A stretch of DNA of 64,000 nucleotides from Rhodobacteraceae bacterium WFHF2C18 (lineage in GTDB: Bacteria; Pseudomonadota; Alphaproteobacteria; Rhodobacterales; Rhodobacteraceae), in NCBI GenBank assembly GCA_002166865.1, contig NHTQ01000002.1, forward strand, positions 496,001-560,000, written 5' to 3'. The position numbers and the translations under genes were made by a program. Positions 17,093-26,200 of the stretch are shown piece by piece (position 1 is the stretch's first letter; each line of letters opens with the position of its first letter). The notes beneath the pieces are model-generated. The model was not told the DNA's origin and made no database searches. It worked only from the letters and a program-made list of their open reading frames with translations.

Positions 17093-18514
17093 TCACGTGG
17101 CCGATCCGCCGACCGTCAGCCCCCCGATCATCACCGTCGGCTGGCCCACGCCCACGGGCACCCACTGGCCGGCCTTGCCGCAGGTTCCCATGCCGGGATC
17201 CAGGTCCATGTCGTTGCCCAGGGCCCGGATCTGCTTGAGCGCGGTCGCGCCGTCCCCGATGAGGGTCGCGCCCTTCACCGGCGCGCCGACCTTGCCGTTG
17301 GCGACCCGGTAGGCCTCGGTGCAGGAGAAGACGAACTTGCCGTTGGTGATGTCCACCTGCCCGCCGCCGAAGCCCACGGCGTAGATCCCGTCGTCCAGAT
17401 CGGCCAGGATGTCGGCCGGGTCGGTCTGGCCGCCCAGCATGATCGTGTTGGTCATGCGCGGCATCGGTGCATGGGCATAACTTTCGCGCCGGCCGTTGCC
17501 GGTGGCCGGGACGCCCATCAGGCGCGCGTTGTGCCGGTCCTGCATGTAGCCCACGAGCATCCCGTCCTCGATCAGCACGGTCCGGTGCGAGGGCGTGCCC
17601 TCGTCGTCCACCGAGATCGAGCCGCGGCGGTCGGGGATCGTCCCGTCGTCCACGACGGTGACGCCCGGCGCGGCCACCTGCTGTCCCATCAGGCCGGCGA
17701 AGGCGGAACTGCGCTTGCGGTTGAAATCCCCCTCCAGGCCGTGGCCCACGGCCTCGTGCAGCAGGATCCCGGGCCAACCCGGGCCCAGGACCACGTCCAT
17801 GACGCCGGCGGGGGCGGGCTCGGCCCGCAGGTTCACCAGCGCGATGCGCAGCGCCTCGCGGGTCTTGGCCTGCCAGTCGTCGGCGGCGATCAGACCGTCC
17901 AGCCCGATGCGTCCGCCGCCCCCGGCGGAGCCGGCCTCGCGCCGGCCGTCCTGTTCCACGATGACCGAGACGTTGAGCCGTGTCATCGGGCGGGTATCGG
18001 CCACCTCGGTGCCGTCGGGGCGCAGGATGACCACCTCCTGGTGCGCGGCGGCCAGTGTTGCCGTCACCTGCACGACCCTGGGGTCCAGGTCGCGGGCGAA
18101 GGCGTCGATCTCGCGCAGGGTGTCGAGCTTGACCGGAAACGCGGCCCCCGCGATCGGGTCGGCATCGGTATAAATCCGGCGGTTGGATGGTGCCGGCCCC
18201 GCGGCCAGCGTGGCACCGCCGCCGCTGACGGCCAGCCGCGCCGTCTCGGCCGCTCGCGCCAGGGCCGGGGCCGATATCTCCGAAGAATGGGCATAGCCCG
18301 TGACCTCGCCGCAGACTGCCCGCAGCCCGACGCCCTCGGACGCGTCGTATGAGGCGGTGCGGACCCGCCCGTCGTCGAAGACCAGCGATTCAGCGCGCCG
18401 GCGCTCGAAGAAAAGCTCGCCGTCGTCGGCTCCGTCGGTGACCGCGCGCAGCGTGGCCAGGGCGCTGTCACGGTCGAGCGCGGTATCGAAAGGGCGGAAG
18501 GGGGCGTCTGTCAT
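17093..18514 (-). CDS. tldD: Metalloprotease TldD
   Basis: TldD, the zinc-bearing half of the TldD/TldE peptidase that trims unfolded or modified peptides; 473 residues. The metal motif HEAVGHGLEGD is intact near residue 260. The conserved C-terminal glycine-rich segment (GFGGGQVDITNGKFVF) is also present. No tldE (pmbA) gene is adjacent. The ATG at 18514 is preferred to one 72 bases upstream because the latter would place the FNR-like palindrome inside the coding region. The protein faces ctaC across a 197-base divergent gap. Confidence 0.93.
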   Translation of the reverse strand: MTDAPFRPFDTALDRDSALATLRAVTDGADDGELFFERRRAESLVFDDGRVRTASYDASEGVGLRAVCGEVTGYAHSSEISAPALARAAETARLAVSGGGATLAAGPAPSNRRIYTDADPIAGAAFPVKLDTLREIDAFARDLDPRVVQVTATLAAAHQEVVILRPDGTEVADTRPMTRLNVSVIVEQDGRREAGSAGGGGRIGLDGLIAADDWQAKTREALRIALVNLRAEPAPAGVMDVVLGPGWPGILLHEAVGHGLEGDFNRKRSSAFAGLMGQQVAAPGVTVVDDGTIPDRRGSISVDDEGTPSHRTVLIEDGMLVGYMQDRHNARLMGVPATGNGRRESYAHAPMPRMTNTIMLGGQTDPADILADLDDGIYAVGFGGGQVDITNGKFVFSCTEAYRVANGKVGAPVKGATLIGDGATALKQIRALGNDMDLDPGMGTCGKAGQWVPVGVGQPTVMIGGLTVGGSAT

Positions 18515-18549
18515 GGGGTATCCTGCGTCTGTCCGGTGCGGCCGGAAAA

Positions 18550-18565
18550 TTTGATCTAGATCAAA
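18550..18565. promoter_or_regulatory. FNR/FnrL-type box in the tldD-ctaC intergenic region
   Basis: TTTGATCTAGATCAAA is a perfect palindrome whose core TTGAT-N4-ATCAA matches the FNR/Anr consensus at every position. Its centre is 43 bases upstream of the tldD start and 154 bases upstream of ctaC. A TATAAT on the plus strand at 18609-18614 would put the box near -63 of a ctaC transcript, close to a class I activator position. Confidence 0.7.
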
Positions 18566-18608
18566 AAAAGCGTCCGTTTGCCGCAACTGTCTTTCTTGTC
18601 TGACCGCC

Positions 18609-18614
18609 TATAAT
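18609..18614 (+). promoter_or_regulatory. Candidate -10 element for the cytochrome oxidase operon
   Basis: A perfect TATAAT about 98 bases before the ctaC start, rare in this GC-rich DNA. No good -35 lies 16-18 bases upstream, which fits a promoter that depends on an activator such as the nearby FNR-type box. This is inference from position only. Confidence 0.35.
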
Positions 18615-18711
18615 ATGGTTCAAACCAGCGATGACACAACGGCCAGCGGGCTCTGAAGGCCGGGCCGTCTGACCACAAGACGCGTCACAATAAAACCGAT
18701 CAGGGTGCAAA

Positions 18712-19557
18712 ATGCGACTAACTACCAGCGTTCTGGCCGCAGCGGCCGCTCTTTCTGCCCTTCCCGCCCGAGCCCAGGAGCAGGGACTTGACGTCGTGGG
18801 CGCGCCCCAAGATGGCGCCACGGGTTTCCAGCCGGCGGCGACCGGCCTCGCGCGGGACCTGCAATGGCTTGACGGCATGATCCTGGTGATCATCACGGCC
18901 ATCGTGCTGCTGGTCTGTGCGCTCCTGGTGGCGGTGATCGTCCGCTACAACCGCCGCGCCAACCCGGAGTCGGCCAGTTTCACCCATAACTCGCCGCTCG
19001 AGGTCGCCTGGACCATCGGGCCGATCGTGATCCTGGTGTTCATCGGGGCCTTCTCGCTTCCGGTCCTGTTCGAGCAGCAGGAAATCCCCGAGGGCGACGT
19101 GCACATCAAGGTCACCGGCTATCAGTGGTTCTGGGGCTATGAATACACCGACCACGACTTCGGCTTCGACAGTTTCATGCTGGCACGCGACGAGCTGGAA
19201 GAGCACGGCTACAGCCAGGATCTCTACAAGCTGGCGACGAACACCGCCGTCGTGGTGCCCAAGGGCAAGACCGTCGTGATGACCGTGACGGGTGCGGATG
19301 TGATCCACAGCTGGACGATCCCCTCCTTCGGCGTGAAGCAGGATGCGGTCCCCGGCCGTCTGGCCGAACTGTGGTTCACCCCCGAGAAGGAGGGTGTCTA
19401 CTTCGGCCAGTGCAGCGAACTCTGCGGCAAGGATCACGCCTACATGCCCATAACCGTTAAGGTGGTCAGCCCCGAGGCCTACGAGCAGTGGCTCGAAGAC
19501 GCCAAGGCCGAATACGCCGGCAAGCCGGCCAGCTACGACGTCGCCGCGGCCGAGTGA
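18712..19557 (+). CDS. ctaC: aa3-type cytochrome c oxidase subunit II
   Basis: Subunit II of the proton-pumping terminal oxidase; it takes electrons from cytochrome c through the CuA centre on the periplasmic side. The 281 residues have a signal peptide ending PARA, two membrane helices (about residues 55-80 and 95-120) and a cupredoxin domain. The CuA ligands are the His in VIHSW and those in GQCSELCGKDHAYMP. The electron-entry aromatic stretch YQWFWGYEY is present. It is the first gene of a run of oxidase genes; subunit I is not in the window. Confidence 0.96.
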   Translation: MRLTTSVLAAAAALSALPARAQEQGLDVVGAPQDGATGFQPAATGLARDLQWLDGMILVIITAIVLLVCALLVAVIVRYNRRANPESASFTHNSPLEVAWTIGPIVILVFIGAFSLPVLFEQQEIPEGDVHIKVTGYQWFWGYEYTDHDFGFDSFMLARDELEEHGYSQDLYKLATNTAVVVPKGKTVVMTVTGADVIHSWTIPSFGVKQDAVPGRLAELWFTPEKEGVYFGQCSELCGKDHAYMPITVKVVSPEAYEQWLEDAKAEYAGKPASYDVAAAE

Positions 19558-19618
19558 TCGGCCCCGATCCTGTCATGCCATGTCGGGTGCGCGCAGGCGC
19601 ATCCGAACGGAGAGCCAG

Positions 19619-20569
19619 ATGAGCGATGCAACCCTGAATACCTCCGTGCAGGCCCCGTCGCAGCCCGGCGAGGCCGGCTTTGCCGACTATTTCGCGCTGC
19701 TCAAGCCCCGGGTGATGACGCTGGTGGTCTTCACCGCCTTCGTGGGGCTCATCGCGGCGCCGGGCGCGATCCATCCCCTGATCGGCTTCGCCGCGATCCT
19801 CTTCATTGCCGTGGGGGGCGGCGCAAGCGGCGCGCTCAACATGTGGTGGGATGCCGACATCGACGCGGTGATGAACCGCACGCGGCGCCGCCCGGTGCCC
19901 GCAGGCCGCGTCACGGCGGAGGAGGCCAAGGCGCTCGGCCTGACGCTGTCGGCCTTCGCGGTGGTCATGCTCTGGCTCGCCACCAACGTTCTGGCGGCGG
20001 CGCTGCTGGCTTTCACCATCTTCTTCTATGTCGTCGTGTACTCCATGTGGCTCAAGCGCCTGACCCCGCAGAACATCGTGATCGGCGGCGCCGCGGGCGC
20101 GTTCCCGCCGATGGTGGGCTGGGTCGCGGCCACCGGCAGCCTTGCGATGGAACCGGTGCTGATGTTCACCCTGATCTTCATGTGGACACCGCCGCATTTC
20201 TGGGCTCTGGCGCTGTTCATGAAATCCGACTACCACGAGGCCGGCGTGCCGATGCTCACCGTGACCCACGGCCGGCGCCCGACGCGGGTGCACATCCTGG
20301 TCTATACCGTCCTGCTGGCGCTTTTCGCGCTCGGCACGGCCTTCACCGGCGTTGGCGGCCCAGTCTACCTGGCGGTGGCGGCGGCGTTCAACGCGCTGTT
20401 CCTGCAGGGGGCCTGGACGATCTGGCGCCGGGACGAGGCGGCGGCGCAGGCCGACGGCTATGCTTGCGAAAAGCGCTTCTTCAAGCTGTCGCTGTTTTAC
20501 CTTTTCGCGCATTTCGGCGCGATCGCGCTGGAGGCCACGCTGCCCGCGGGCTGGGGAGGTTGGGGATGA
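19619..20569 (+). CDS. ctaB: Protoheme IX farnesyltransferase (heme O synthase)
   Basis: UbiA-family membrane prenyltransferase that converts heme b to heme o, the precursor of heme a for the oxidase; 316 residues with about nine membrane helices. The family motifs [15 protein letters not shown] and, in the second loop, YHEAGVPML are intact. The start at 19619 follows GGAGAG; an in-frame ATG at 19580 lacks such a site. Its stop overlaps the start of the next small gene (ATGA). Confidence 0.94.
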   Translation: MSDATLNTSVQAPSQPGEAGFADYFALLKPRVMTLVVFTAFVGLIAAPGAIHPLIGFAAILFIAVGGGASGALNMWWDADIDAVMNRTRRRPVPAGRVTAEEAKALGLTLSAFAVVMLWLATNVLAAALLAFTIFFYVVVYSMWLKRLTPQNIVIGGAAGAFPPMVGWVAATGSLAMEPVLMFTLIFMWTPPHFWALALFMKSDYHEAGVPMLTVTHGRRPTRVHILVYTVLLALFALGTAFTGVGGPVYLAVAAAFNALFLQGAWTIWRRDEAAAQADGYACEKRFFKLSLFYLFAHFGAIALEATLPAGWGGWG

Positions 20570-20733
20570 GCTTTTCCAAGATCCACAGCCTGCACAAGCG
20601 CCGCTTCAGCCGCAATCTAGGGCTGGGACTGGTGCTGGCGGCTTTCGTGGCGCTGATTTTCGGCCTGACGGTGGTGAAGGTCGGCAACGACAACTTCTCG
20701 ATGCCGCAGGCGCAAAGTGGGGAGACGCAGTAA
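20566..20733 (+). CDS. Small membrane protein of the oxidase operon (CoxF-like)
   Basis: A 55-residue protein with a basic N-terminus ([10 protein letters not shown]), one membrane helix ([20 protein letters not shown]) and a short polar tail. It overlaps ctaB by four bases upstream and the ctaG start by one base (TAATG). In Rhodobacteraceae a small protein in this place is annotated as CoxF or a cytochrome oxidase assembly protein. The position strongly implies a role in oxidase assembly; the sequence itself shows only the membrane anchor. Confidence 0.82.
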   Translation: MSFSKIHSLHKRRFSRNLGLGLVLAAFVALIFGLTVVKVGNDNFSMPQAQSGETQ

Positions 20734-21323
20734 TGGCACAGCAGAGCGGTAACACCAGAACCGTCCTTCGCCTTGTGGGCGTGGTTACCTTCATGGGGGC
20801 GATGGCCTGGGCGGCGGTGCCGCTATATGATTGGTTCTGCCGGGTTACCGGCTACGGCGGCGAGACGGGCGTGGCCGAGGCCGGCTCGGACAGGGTGCTG
20901 GACGAAACGATCACCGTGCGATTCGACGCCAGCAAGGAGCGGGACTTCCCCTGGGAATTCAAGCCGGTCCAGCGCGAGATGGAACTCAAGATCGGGGAGA
21001 CGGGGCTGGCCTTCTACGAGGCCTACAACCCCACCGACCGGCCGGTGGCGGGGCAGTCCAGCTACAATGTGACCCCCTTCGACGCCGGTGGCTTCTTCAC
21101 CAAGATCGACTGCTTCTGCTTCCAGGAACAGGTGCTGCAGCCGGGCGAGCGGGTGCAGATGCCCGTCACCTTCTACGTCGATCCCGAGATCGTGGACGAC
21201 CGCGACGCCAAGTACGCGCACACGATCACCCTGTCCTACACCTTCTACGAGATCGACCTGCCCGAGGACGTGCAGCAAGCCGGCCTTGCGCAGGAGCGCA
21301 AGACAGATAAAAACTTGAACTGA
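20733..21323 (+). CDS. ctaG: Cytochrome c oxidase copper chaperone CtaG (Cox11)
   Basis: Membrane-anchored periplasmic copper chaperone that delivers copper to CuB of subunit I; 196 residues. One N-terminal helix ([21 protein letters not shown]) is followed by the Cox11 beta domain with the copper-binding motif [10 protein letters not shown] near residue 125 and the conserved [13 protein letters not shown]-like segment. The ATG lies within the TAATG junction with the preceding small gene, so translation is probably coupled. Confidence 0.94.
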   Translation: MAQQSGNTRTVLRLVGVVTFMGAMAWAAVPLYDWFCRVTGYGGETGVAEAGSDRVLDETITVRFDASKERDFPWEFKPVQREMELKIGETGLAFYEAYNPTDRPVAGQSSYNVTPFDAGGFFTKIDCFCFQEQVLQPGERVQMPVTFYVDPEIVDDRDAKYAHTITLSYTFYEIDLPEDVQQAGLAQERKTDKNLN

Positions 21324-21345
21324 GCCTTCGACGAGGGATTGCGAG

Positions 21346-22146
21346 ATGGCACACGAGAAAAACCACGATTACCACATTCTGAACCCCTCCATCTGGCCGT
21401 TCCTCGGCTCGTTGTTCGGGTTCATCATGCTGTTCGGTGCGGTTCTGTACTTCCACGATCAGGGGCCCTGGATGCTGCTCATCGGCACCGTGGGCGTGGC
21501 CTATGTCATGGTCGGATGGTGGGCCGACGTGATCGCCGAAAGCCGTCAGGGCGATCACACGCCAGTCGTGCGCATCGGCCTGCGCTACGGGTTCATCCTT
21601 TTCATCATGTCCGAGGTGATGTTCTTCGCCGCCTGGTTCTGGAGCTTTTTCAAGCACGCGCTCTATCCCATGGGGCCGATGAGCCCGGGCATGGACGGCC
21701 AGTGGCCCCCGCAGGGCATCGAGACCTTCGATCCCTGGCACCTGCCGCTCATCAATACGCTGATCCTGCTGTGCTCGGGCGCGGCGGCCACATGGGCCCA
21801 CCATGCGCTGGTGCACGAAAACAACCGCAAGGATATGAAGTGGGGCCTGATCATCGCGATCCTTTTGGGCGTGATCTTCACGATCTTCCAGGCCTACGAA
21901 TACAGCCATGCCGCCTTCGGTTTCGCCGGCAATATCTACGGCGCGAACTTCTTCATGGCCACGGGCTTCCACGGGGCGCATGTCATCATCGGCACGATCT
22001 TCCTGTTCGTGTGTCTGATCCGGCTCATGCGGGGCCACTTCACCCCCGAAAAGCACGTCGGTTTCGAGGCCGCAGCCTGGTACTGGCACTTCGTCGACGT
22101 GGTCTGGCTGTTCCTCTTCGCATCGATCTACATCTGGGGCGGCTGA
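21346..22146 (+). CDS. ctaE: aa3-type cytochrome c oxidase subunit III
   Basis: Integral subunit III, 266 residues with seven membrane helices, which stabilises the oxidase and its proton-uptake path. Family segments are clear: [13 protein letters not shown] at the start, [20 protein letters not shown] with the conserved glutamate, and the C-terminal [14 protein letters not shown]. It lies 22 bases after ctaG with a GAGGGA site upstream. A bulged GC-rich hairpin follows its stop. Confidence 0.95.
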   Translation: MAHEKNHDYHILNPSIWPFLGSLFGFIMLFGAVLYFHDQGPWMLLIGTVGVAYVMVGWWADVIAESRQGDHTPVVRIGLRYGFILFIMSEVMFFAAWFWSFFKHALYPMGPMSPGMDGQWPPQGIETFDPWHLPLINTLILLCSGAAATWAHHALVHENNRKDMKWGLIIAILLGVIFTIFQAYEYSHAAFGFAGNIYGANFFMATGFHGAHVIIGTIFLFVCLIRLMRGHFTPEKHVGFEAAAWYWHFVDVVWLFLFASIYIWGG

Positions 22147-22168
22147 CAGGGGCGCGGACGCGCCCTGT
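22146..22168 (+). terminator. GC-rich hairpin after ctaE
   Basis: A 9-bp stem (ACAGGG-bulge-CGC pairing with GCGCCCTGT) begins in the ctaE stop codon. No U-tract follows, so it may be an mRNA 3'-end stabiliser or a weak terminator rather than a full one. The next gene, surf1, starts about 100 bases later in the same direction. Confidence 0.3.
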
Positions 22169-22270
22169 TCCGGTCCGCCGTCATGCCTTCGCGGTTGCGA
22201 TACTGGCGCGGACACGCCAAGTACGAAGTGCGCGGGTTCCGCGCGCTTCGCCTTTGAAGGGACCCCCATC

Positions 22271-22954
22271 GTGAAGCGCTTTGTCATTCCCCTGAGCTTC
22301 GGTCTGCTCGGCGCCGCGGTGCTCGTTGCTCTCGGTGTCTGGCAGCTTCAGCGGCTGGAGTGGAAACAGGGGATCCTTGCCGAAATCGAGGCGCGTATCG
22401 CCGCCGCGCCCGTATCCCTGCCTGAGGATCCCGACCCGCAGGCGGACCGCTACCTGCCGGTCCGGGTGACGGGCCGCATGGGCGAGCGCGCCTTGCGCGT
22501 TCTGGTCAGCCAGAAACGCGTGGGTGCGGGCTACCGGCTGATCTCGGTGCTCGACACGGGTGCGCGACGCATCATGGTGGACCGCGGCTTCATCCCCGTG
22601 GACGCCGAGATCCCCGACCCGCCGCCCGGCGAGGTGACCGTCACCGGCAACCTGCACTGGCCGCAGGACCGCAACAGCTCCACCCCGGACAACGACATCG
22701 CCGGCAACACCTGGTTCGCCCGCGATCTTCAGCCGATGGCACGACAACTGGACACGCGCCCCGTGATGGTCATCGCGCGCGAGGTGTCCTATGACGACGG
22801 CCCGGTGGCGCCGCTGCCGGTGGACACCAGCGGGATTCCCAACGATCACCTGGAATACGCGATCACCTGGTTTTCGCTGGCCGGCATCTGGCTGGGGATG
22901 ACCGGCTACTACCTCTGGCGCAAGCGCAGGTCTGATAAAGGCGGGACGGCATGA
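22271..22954 (+). CDS. SURF1 family cytochrome oxidase assembly protein
   Basis: A 227-residue inner-membrane protein with the SURF1 layout: one helix at each end (residues about 4-24 and 195-215) around a periplasmic domain. It has the signature LGVWQLQRLEWKQ near residue 25 and HLEYAITWFSLAG at the C-terminus. It helps with heme a handling during oxidase assembly. The start codon is GTG. Its stop overlaps the start of thrC (ATGA). Confidence 0.93.
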   Translation: MKRFVIPLSFGLLGAAVLVALGVWQLQRLEWKQGILAEIEARIAAAPVSLPEDPDPQADRYLPVRVTGRMGERALRVLVSQKRVGAGYRLISVLDTGARRIMVDRGFIPVDAEIPDPPPGEVTVTGNLHWPQDRNSSTPDNDIAGNTWFARDLQPMARQLDTRPVMVIAREVSYDDGPVAPLPVDTSGIPNDHLEYAITWFSLAGIWLGMTGYYLWRKRRSDKGGTA

Positions 22955-24339
22955 AATACGTATCGACACGGGGGCAGGCCCCGGAACTGGATTTCGAAGA
23001 GGCGATGCTGACCGGGCTTGCCCGGGATGGCGGCCTCTATCTTCCCAAGTTCATTCCCGAGATGAGCCGGGCCGACATCGCCGCGCTCGAGGGCGCACCC
23101 TACGAAGAGGCCGCGTTCCGCGTGATGCGTCCCTTCATCGGCGACAGTTTCACCGACGCCGAGCTGCACGGGATCATCGAACGGGCCTACGCCGGTTTCG
23201 GCCACGCGGCGCGCGCGCCCTTGGTGCAACTGGACAGCGGGCACTTCCTGCTGGAACTGTTCCACGGGCCCACGCTGGCCTTCAAGGATTTCGCGATGCA
23301 GCTCATCGGCCAGCTTTTCGAGACCGCGCTCAAGCGGTCGGGGCGCCGCGTGTGCATCGTGGGGGCCACCAGCGGCGACACCGGCAGCGCCGCGATCGAG
23401 GCCTTCCGGGGCCTCGACGCTGTCGATGTCTTCATCCTGTTCCCCCACGGACGCGTGTCCGAGGTGCAGCGCCGCCAGATGACAACGCCGGTCGAATCCA
23501 ACGTGCACGCCCTGGCGCTCGACGGGCATTTCGACGACTGCCAGGCGCGTGTGAAGGACATGTTCAATGATTTCGCCTTCCGCGACGCGGTGGCGCTCGC
23601 GGGCGTCAACTCGATCAACTGGGCGCGGGTGCTGGCGCAGGTCGTCTACTACGTCACGGCCGCCGTCAGCCTTGGTGCGCCGCACCGGCCCGTCAGCTTC
23701 ACGGTTCCGACCGGCAATTTCGGCGACGTCTTCGCCGGGTACATTGCCAAGCGGATGGGGCTGCCCATCGACCGTTTGGTCGTGGCCACCAACCAGAACG
23801 ACATTCTTCACCGCTGCCTGAGCGGCGGCGCCTACCACCCCTCGGGGGTCGCGCCCTCGATCAGCCCGTCCATGGACATCCAGGTCAGTTCCAACTTCGA
23901 GCGTGCGCTCTACTACGCCTACGGGCGGGACGGGGGCGCCGTGGCCCAGCTCATGGAGGAACTGAAAGAGGGCGGCTTCACCGTCAGCCAGGGCGCGCGC
24001 GAGGCGCTGCGCGAAAGCTTCGACAGCGGCCGCGCCTCCGAGTCCGAGACCGGCGCGGCGATCCGCACGACCCGCGCGCGCACCGGCCAGCTGATCTGCC
24101 CGCACACGGCCGTCGGCGTGAAGGTGGCCGAAGAGCGGCGCGCCCCGGGAACACCGATGGTTACCCTGGCAACCGCCCATCCCGCCAAGTTCCCCGATGC
24201 CGTGGAAGAGGCCAGCGGCCTCCGCCCCCCCTTGCCCCCGCGCATGGCCGACCTGTATGAGCGGCCCGAACGCGTGACCGCCGTCGCCAACGACCTCGGC
24301 GCGCTGGAGACACTCTTAAAGGAACGGACCGCGCATTGA
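22951..24339 (+). CDS. thrC: Threonine synthase
   Basis: PLP enzyme converting O-phosphohomoserine to threonine; 462 residues, typical of the longer proteobacterial form. The N-terminus MKYVSTRGQAPELDFEEAML is characteristic, and the PLP lysine lies in LAFKDFAMQ near residue 115. The phosphate-binding loop ATSGDTGSAA follows. It overlaps surf1 upstream and the M16 peptidase downstream by four bases each, an arrangement common in this bacterial group. Confidence 0.95.
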   Translation: MKYVSTRGQAPELDFEEAMLTGLARDGGLYLPKFIPEMSRADIAALEGAPYEEAAFRVMRPFIGDSFTDAELHGIIERAYAGFGHAARAPLVQLDSGHFLLELFHGPTLAFKDFAMQLIGQLFETALKRSGRRVCIVGATSGDTGSAAIEAFRGLDAVDVFILFPHGRVSEVQRRQMTTPVESNVHALALDGHFDDCQARVKDMFNDFAFRDAVALAGVNSINWARVLAQVVYYVTAAVSLGAPHRPVSFTVPTGNFGDVFAGYIAKRMGLPIDRLVVATNQNDILHRCLSGGAYHPSGVAPSISPSMDIQVSSNFERALYYAYGRDGGAVAQLMEELKEGGFTVSQGAREALRESFDSGRASESETGAAIRTTRARTGQLICPHTAVGVKVAEERRAPGTPMVTLATAHPAKFPDAVEEASGLRPPLPPRMADLYERPERVTAVANDLGALETLLKERTAH

Positions 24340-25598
24340 CCGTCGACCTCACGACCCTTTCCAACGGTTTCCGCATCGCCAGTGAACCGATGCCGGGGCT
24401 CAATTCCGCCGCCATTGGTGTCTGGGTGCTGGCGGGGGCCCGCCACGAACAGGCGCAGCAGAACGGTATCGCGCATTTCCTCGAACACATGGCCTTCAAG
24501 GGCACCAAGCGGCGCAGCGCGCTCCAGATCGCCGAGGCGATCGAGGACGTGGGCGGATACATCAATGCCTATACCAGCCGCGAGGTCACGGCTTACTATG
24601 CCCGCGTGCTCAAGGACGACGTGCCGCTGGCGCTGGACGTTGTCGCCGACATCCTGCGCAATCCGGTTTTCGATCCGCGCGAGATCGAGGTGGAGCGCGG
24701 CGTGATCCTGCAGGAGATCGGGCAGGTGCTGGACACGCCCGACGACATCATCTTCGACTGGCTGCAGGAACAGGCCTATCCCGATCATCCCTTGGGCCGC
24801 ACCATCCTGGGCGAGGAGGCCCGCGTGGCCAGCTTCACCCGCGCCGACCTGGAAGGCTTCGTGGGCCAGCACTACCACCCCGGCCAGATGGTTCTGGCCG
24901 CGGCGGGCGCCGTGGATCACGAGGCGCTGGTGCGCGCCGCCGAGGGCCTGTTCGGCGACATGCCGGCCAGCGCGCCGGTGGATCCCGTGCCCGCGCGCTT
25001 TGCCGGGGGGGAAACACGGCACGTCAAGCCCCTGGAACAGGCGCATTTCGCCCTGGCCTTCGAAAGCCCCGATTACGCCCACCCCGAGATCTACGCCACA
25101 CAGATCTACGCCACCGCGCTCGGCGGTTCCATGTCCTCGCGGCTGTTCCAGGAAATCCGCGAGCGCCGGGGATTGTGCTACACGATCTTCGCCCAGGCCG
25201 GTGCTTATGCCGACACCGGCATGACCACGATCTACGCCGGCACCTCGGCGGACCAGATGGAAAACCTGGCCCGCATCACCGTGGACGAGATCAAGCGCAC
25301 CGCCGAGGATCTCAGCCCGGCCGAACTGGAGCGCGCCCGCGCCCAGATGAAGGCGGGGCTCTTGATGGGCCTGGAAAGCCCCTCCAACCGGGCCGAACGG
25401 CTGGCGCGGATGTTGCAGATCTGGGGCCGCGTGCCCGATCTGGAAGAAGTGGTGGAGCGCATCGACCTTGTCACCCTGGACGAGGTGCGCGGCCTGGCCG
25501 AGCGGACAGCCAGCACCGCGCCCGCGGCGATGGCGCTCTACGGACCGGTGGAAGGCGCCCCCAGCCTTCAAGCGCTGCAGGACAGGCGCGCCGCCTGA
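24336..25598 (+). CDS. M16-family zinc peptidase (processing-peptidase-like)
   Basis: A 420-residue member of the pitrilysin/mitochondrial processing peptidase family. The inverted zinc motif HFLEH is near residue 47, with the downstream glutamate in ERGVILQEIGQ. The C-terminal lobe has the conserved RGLCYTIFA. The start is TTG, overlapping the thrC stop. No signal peptide is visible, so it is probably cytoplasmic. The physiological substrate is unknown. Confidence 0.9.
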   Translation: MTVDLTTLSNGFRIASEPMPGLNSAAIGVWVLAGARHEQAQQNGIAHFLEHMAFKGTKRRSALQIAEAIEDVGGYINAYTSREVTAYYARVLKDDVPLALDVVADILRNPVFDPREIEVERGVILQEIGQVLDTPDDIIFDWLQEQAYPDHPLGRTILGEEARVASFTRADLEGFVGQHYHPGQMVLAAAGAVDHEALVRAAEGLFGDMPASAPVDPVPARFAGGETRHVKPLEQAHFALAFESPDYAHPEIYATQIYATALGGSMSSRLFQEIRERRGLCYTIFAQAGAYADTGMTTIYAGTSADQMENLARITVDEIKRTAEDLSPAELERARAQMKAGLLMGLESPSNRAERLARMLQIWGRVPDLEEVVERIDLVTLDEVRGLAERTASTAPAAMALYGPVEGAPSLQALQDRRAA

Positions 25599-26182
25599 TG
25601 TTCCTGCCGCGCCGGAAAGTCAGGATCGAGACCGAGCGTCTGACCCTGCGAGAGCCGGTGCTGACCGATTACCGCCCCTGGGCAGAGCTGCGCGAGGACA
25701 GCGCCGACTTCCTGATCCCCTGGGAGCCGACCTGGGCTGCCGACCACCTGTCGCGCAAGGGCTTTTCCAACCGGGTCTACTGGGCGCAGCGGTCGCTGGC
25801 GTCCGGCACGGCGCTGCCGCTCTTTCTCATCCGGCGGGAGGACGAGGTGCTCGTCGGGGCCGTCACCCTGGACAACATCCGGCGCGGCCCGGCGCAGTCG
25901 GGTACGCTCGGCTACTGGATCGGCGCGCCCTTCGCCCGTCGGGGATACATGCGCGAGGCGCTTCTCGCGGTCGTGCATCACGCCTTCCAGCGGCTCGACA
26001 TCAGCCGGATCGAGGCCGCCTGCCTGCCCGAGAACAGGGCTTCCCGCGGGCTGCTGGAGAAATGCGGTTTCAAGTACGAGGGCGTGGCGCAGAGCTACCT
26101 TCAGATCAACGGCCGCTGGCGCACCCATGTACTTTATGCCGCGCTCAGATCCGACCGCCGCGGGCGCGCCGGGCCCGAGTGA
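25598..26182 (+). CDS. GNAT-family N-acetyltransferase (RimJ-like)
   Basis: A 194-residue acetyltransferase. It has the RimJ/RimL N-terminal signature (IETERLTLREPVLTDYRPWAEL), the acetyl-CoA loop around RRGYMREALLAVVHHAF, and the C-terminal NRASRGLLEKCGFKYEG. RimJ acetylates the N-terminus of ribosomal protein S5, but many relatives modify other amines, so the substrate is not assigned. The ATG overlaps the M16 stop by one base (TGATG). Last gene of the plus-strand run. Confidence 0.88.
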   Translation: MFLPRRKVRIETERLTLREPVLTDYRPWAELREDSADFLIPWEPTWAADHLSRKGFSNRVYWAQRSLASGTALPLFLIRREDEVLVGAVTLDNIRRGPAQSGTLGYWIGAPFARRGYMREALLAVVHHAFQRLDISRIEAACLPENRASRGLLEKCGFKYEGVAQSYLQINGRWRTHVLYAALRSDRRGRAGPE

Positions 26183-26200
26183 GGCGCCGCCCGACTCCGT

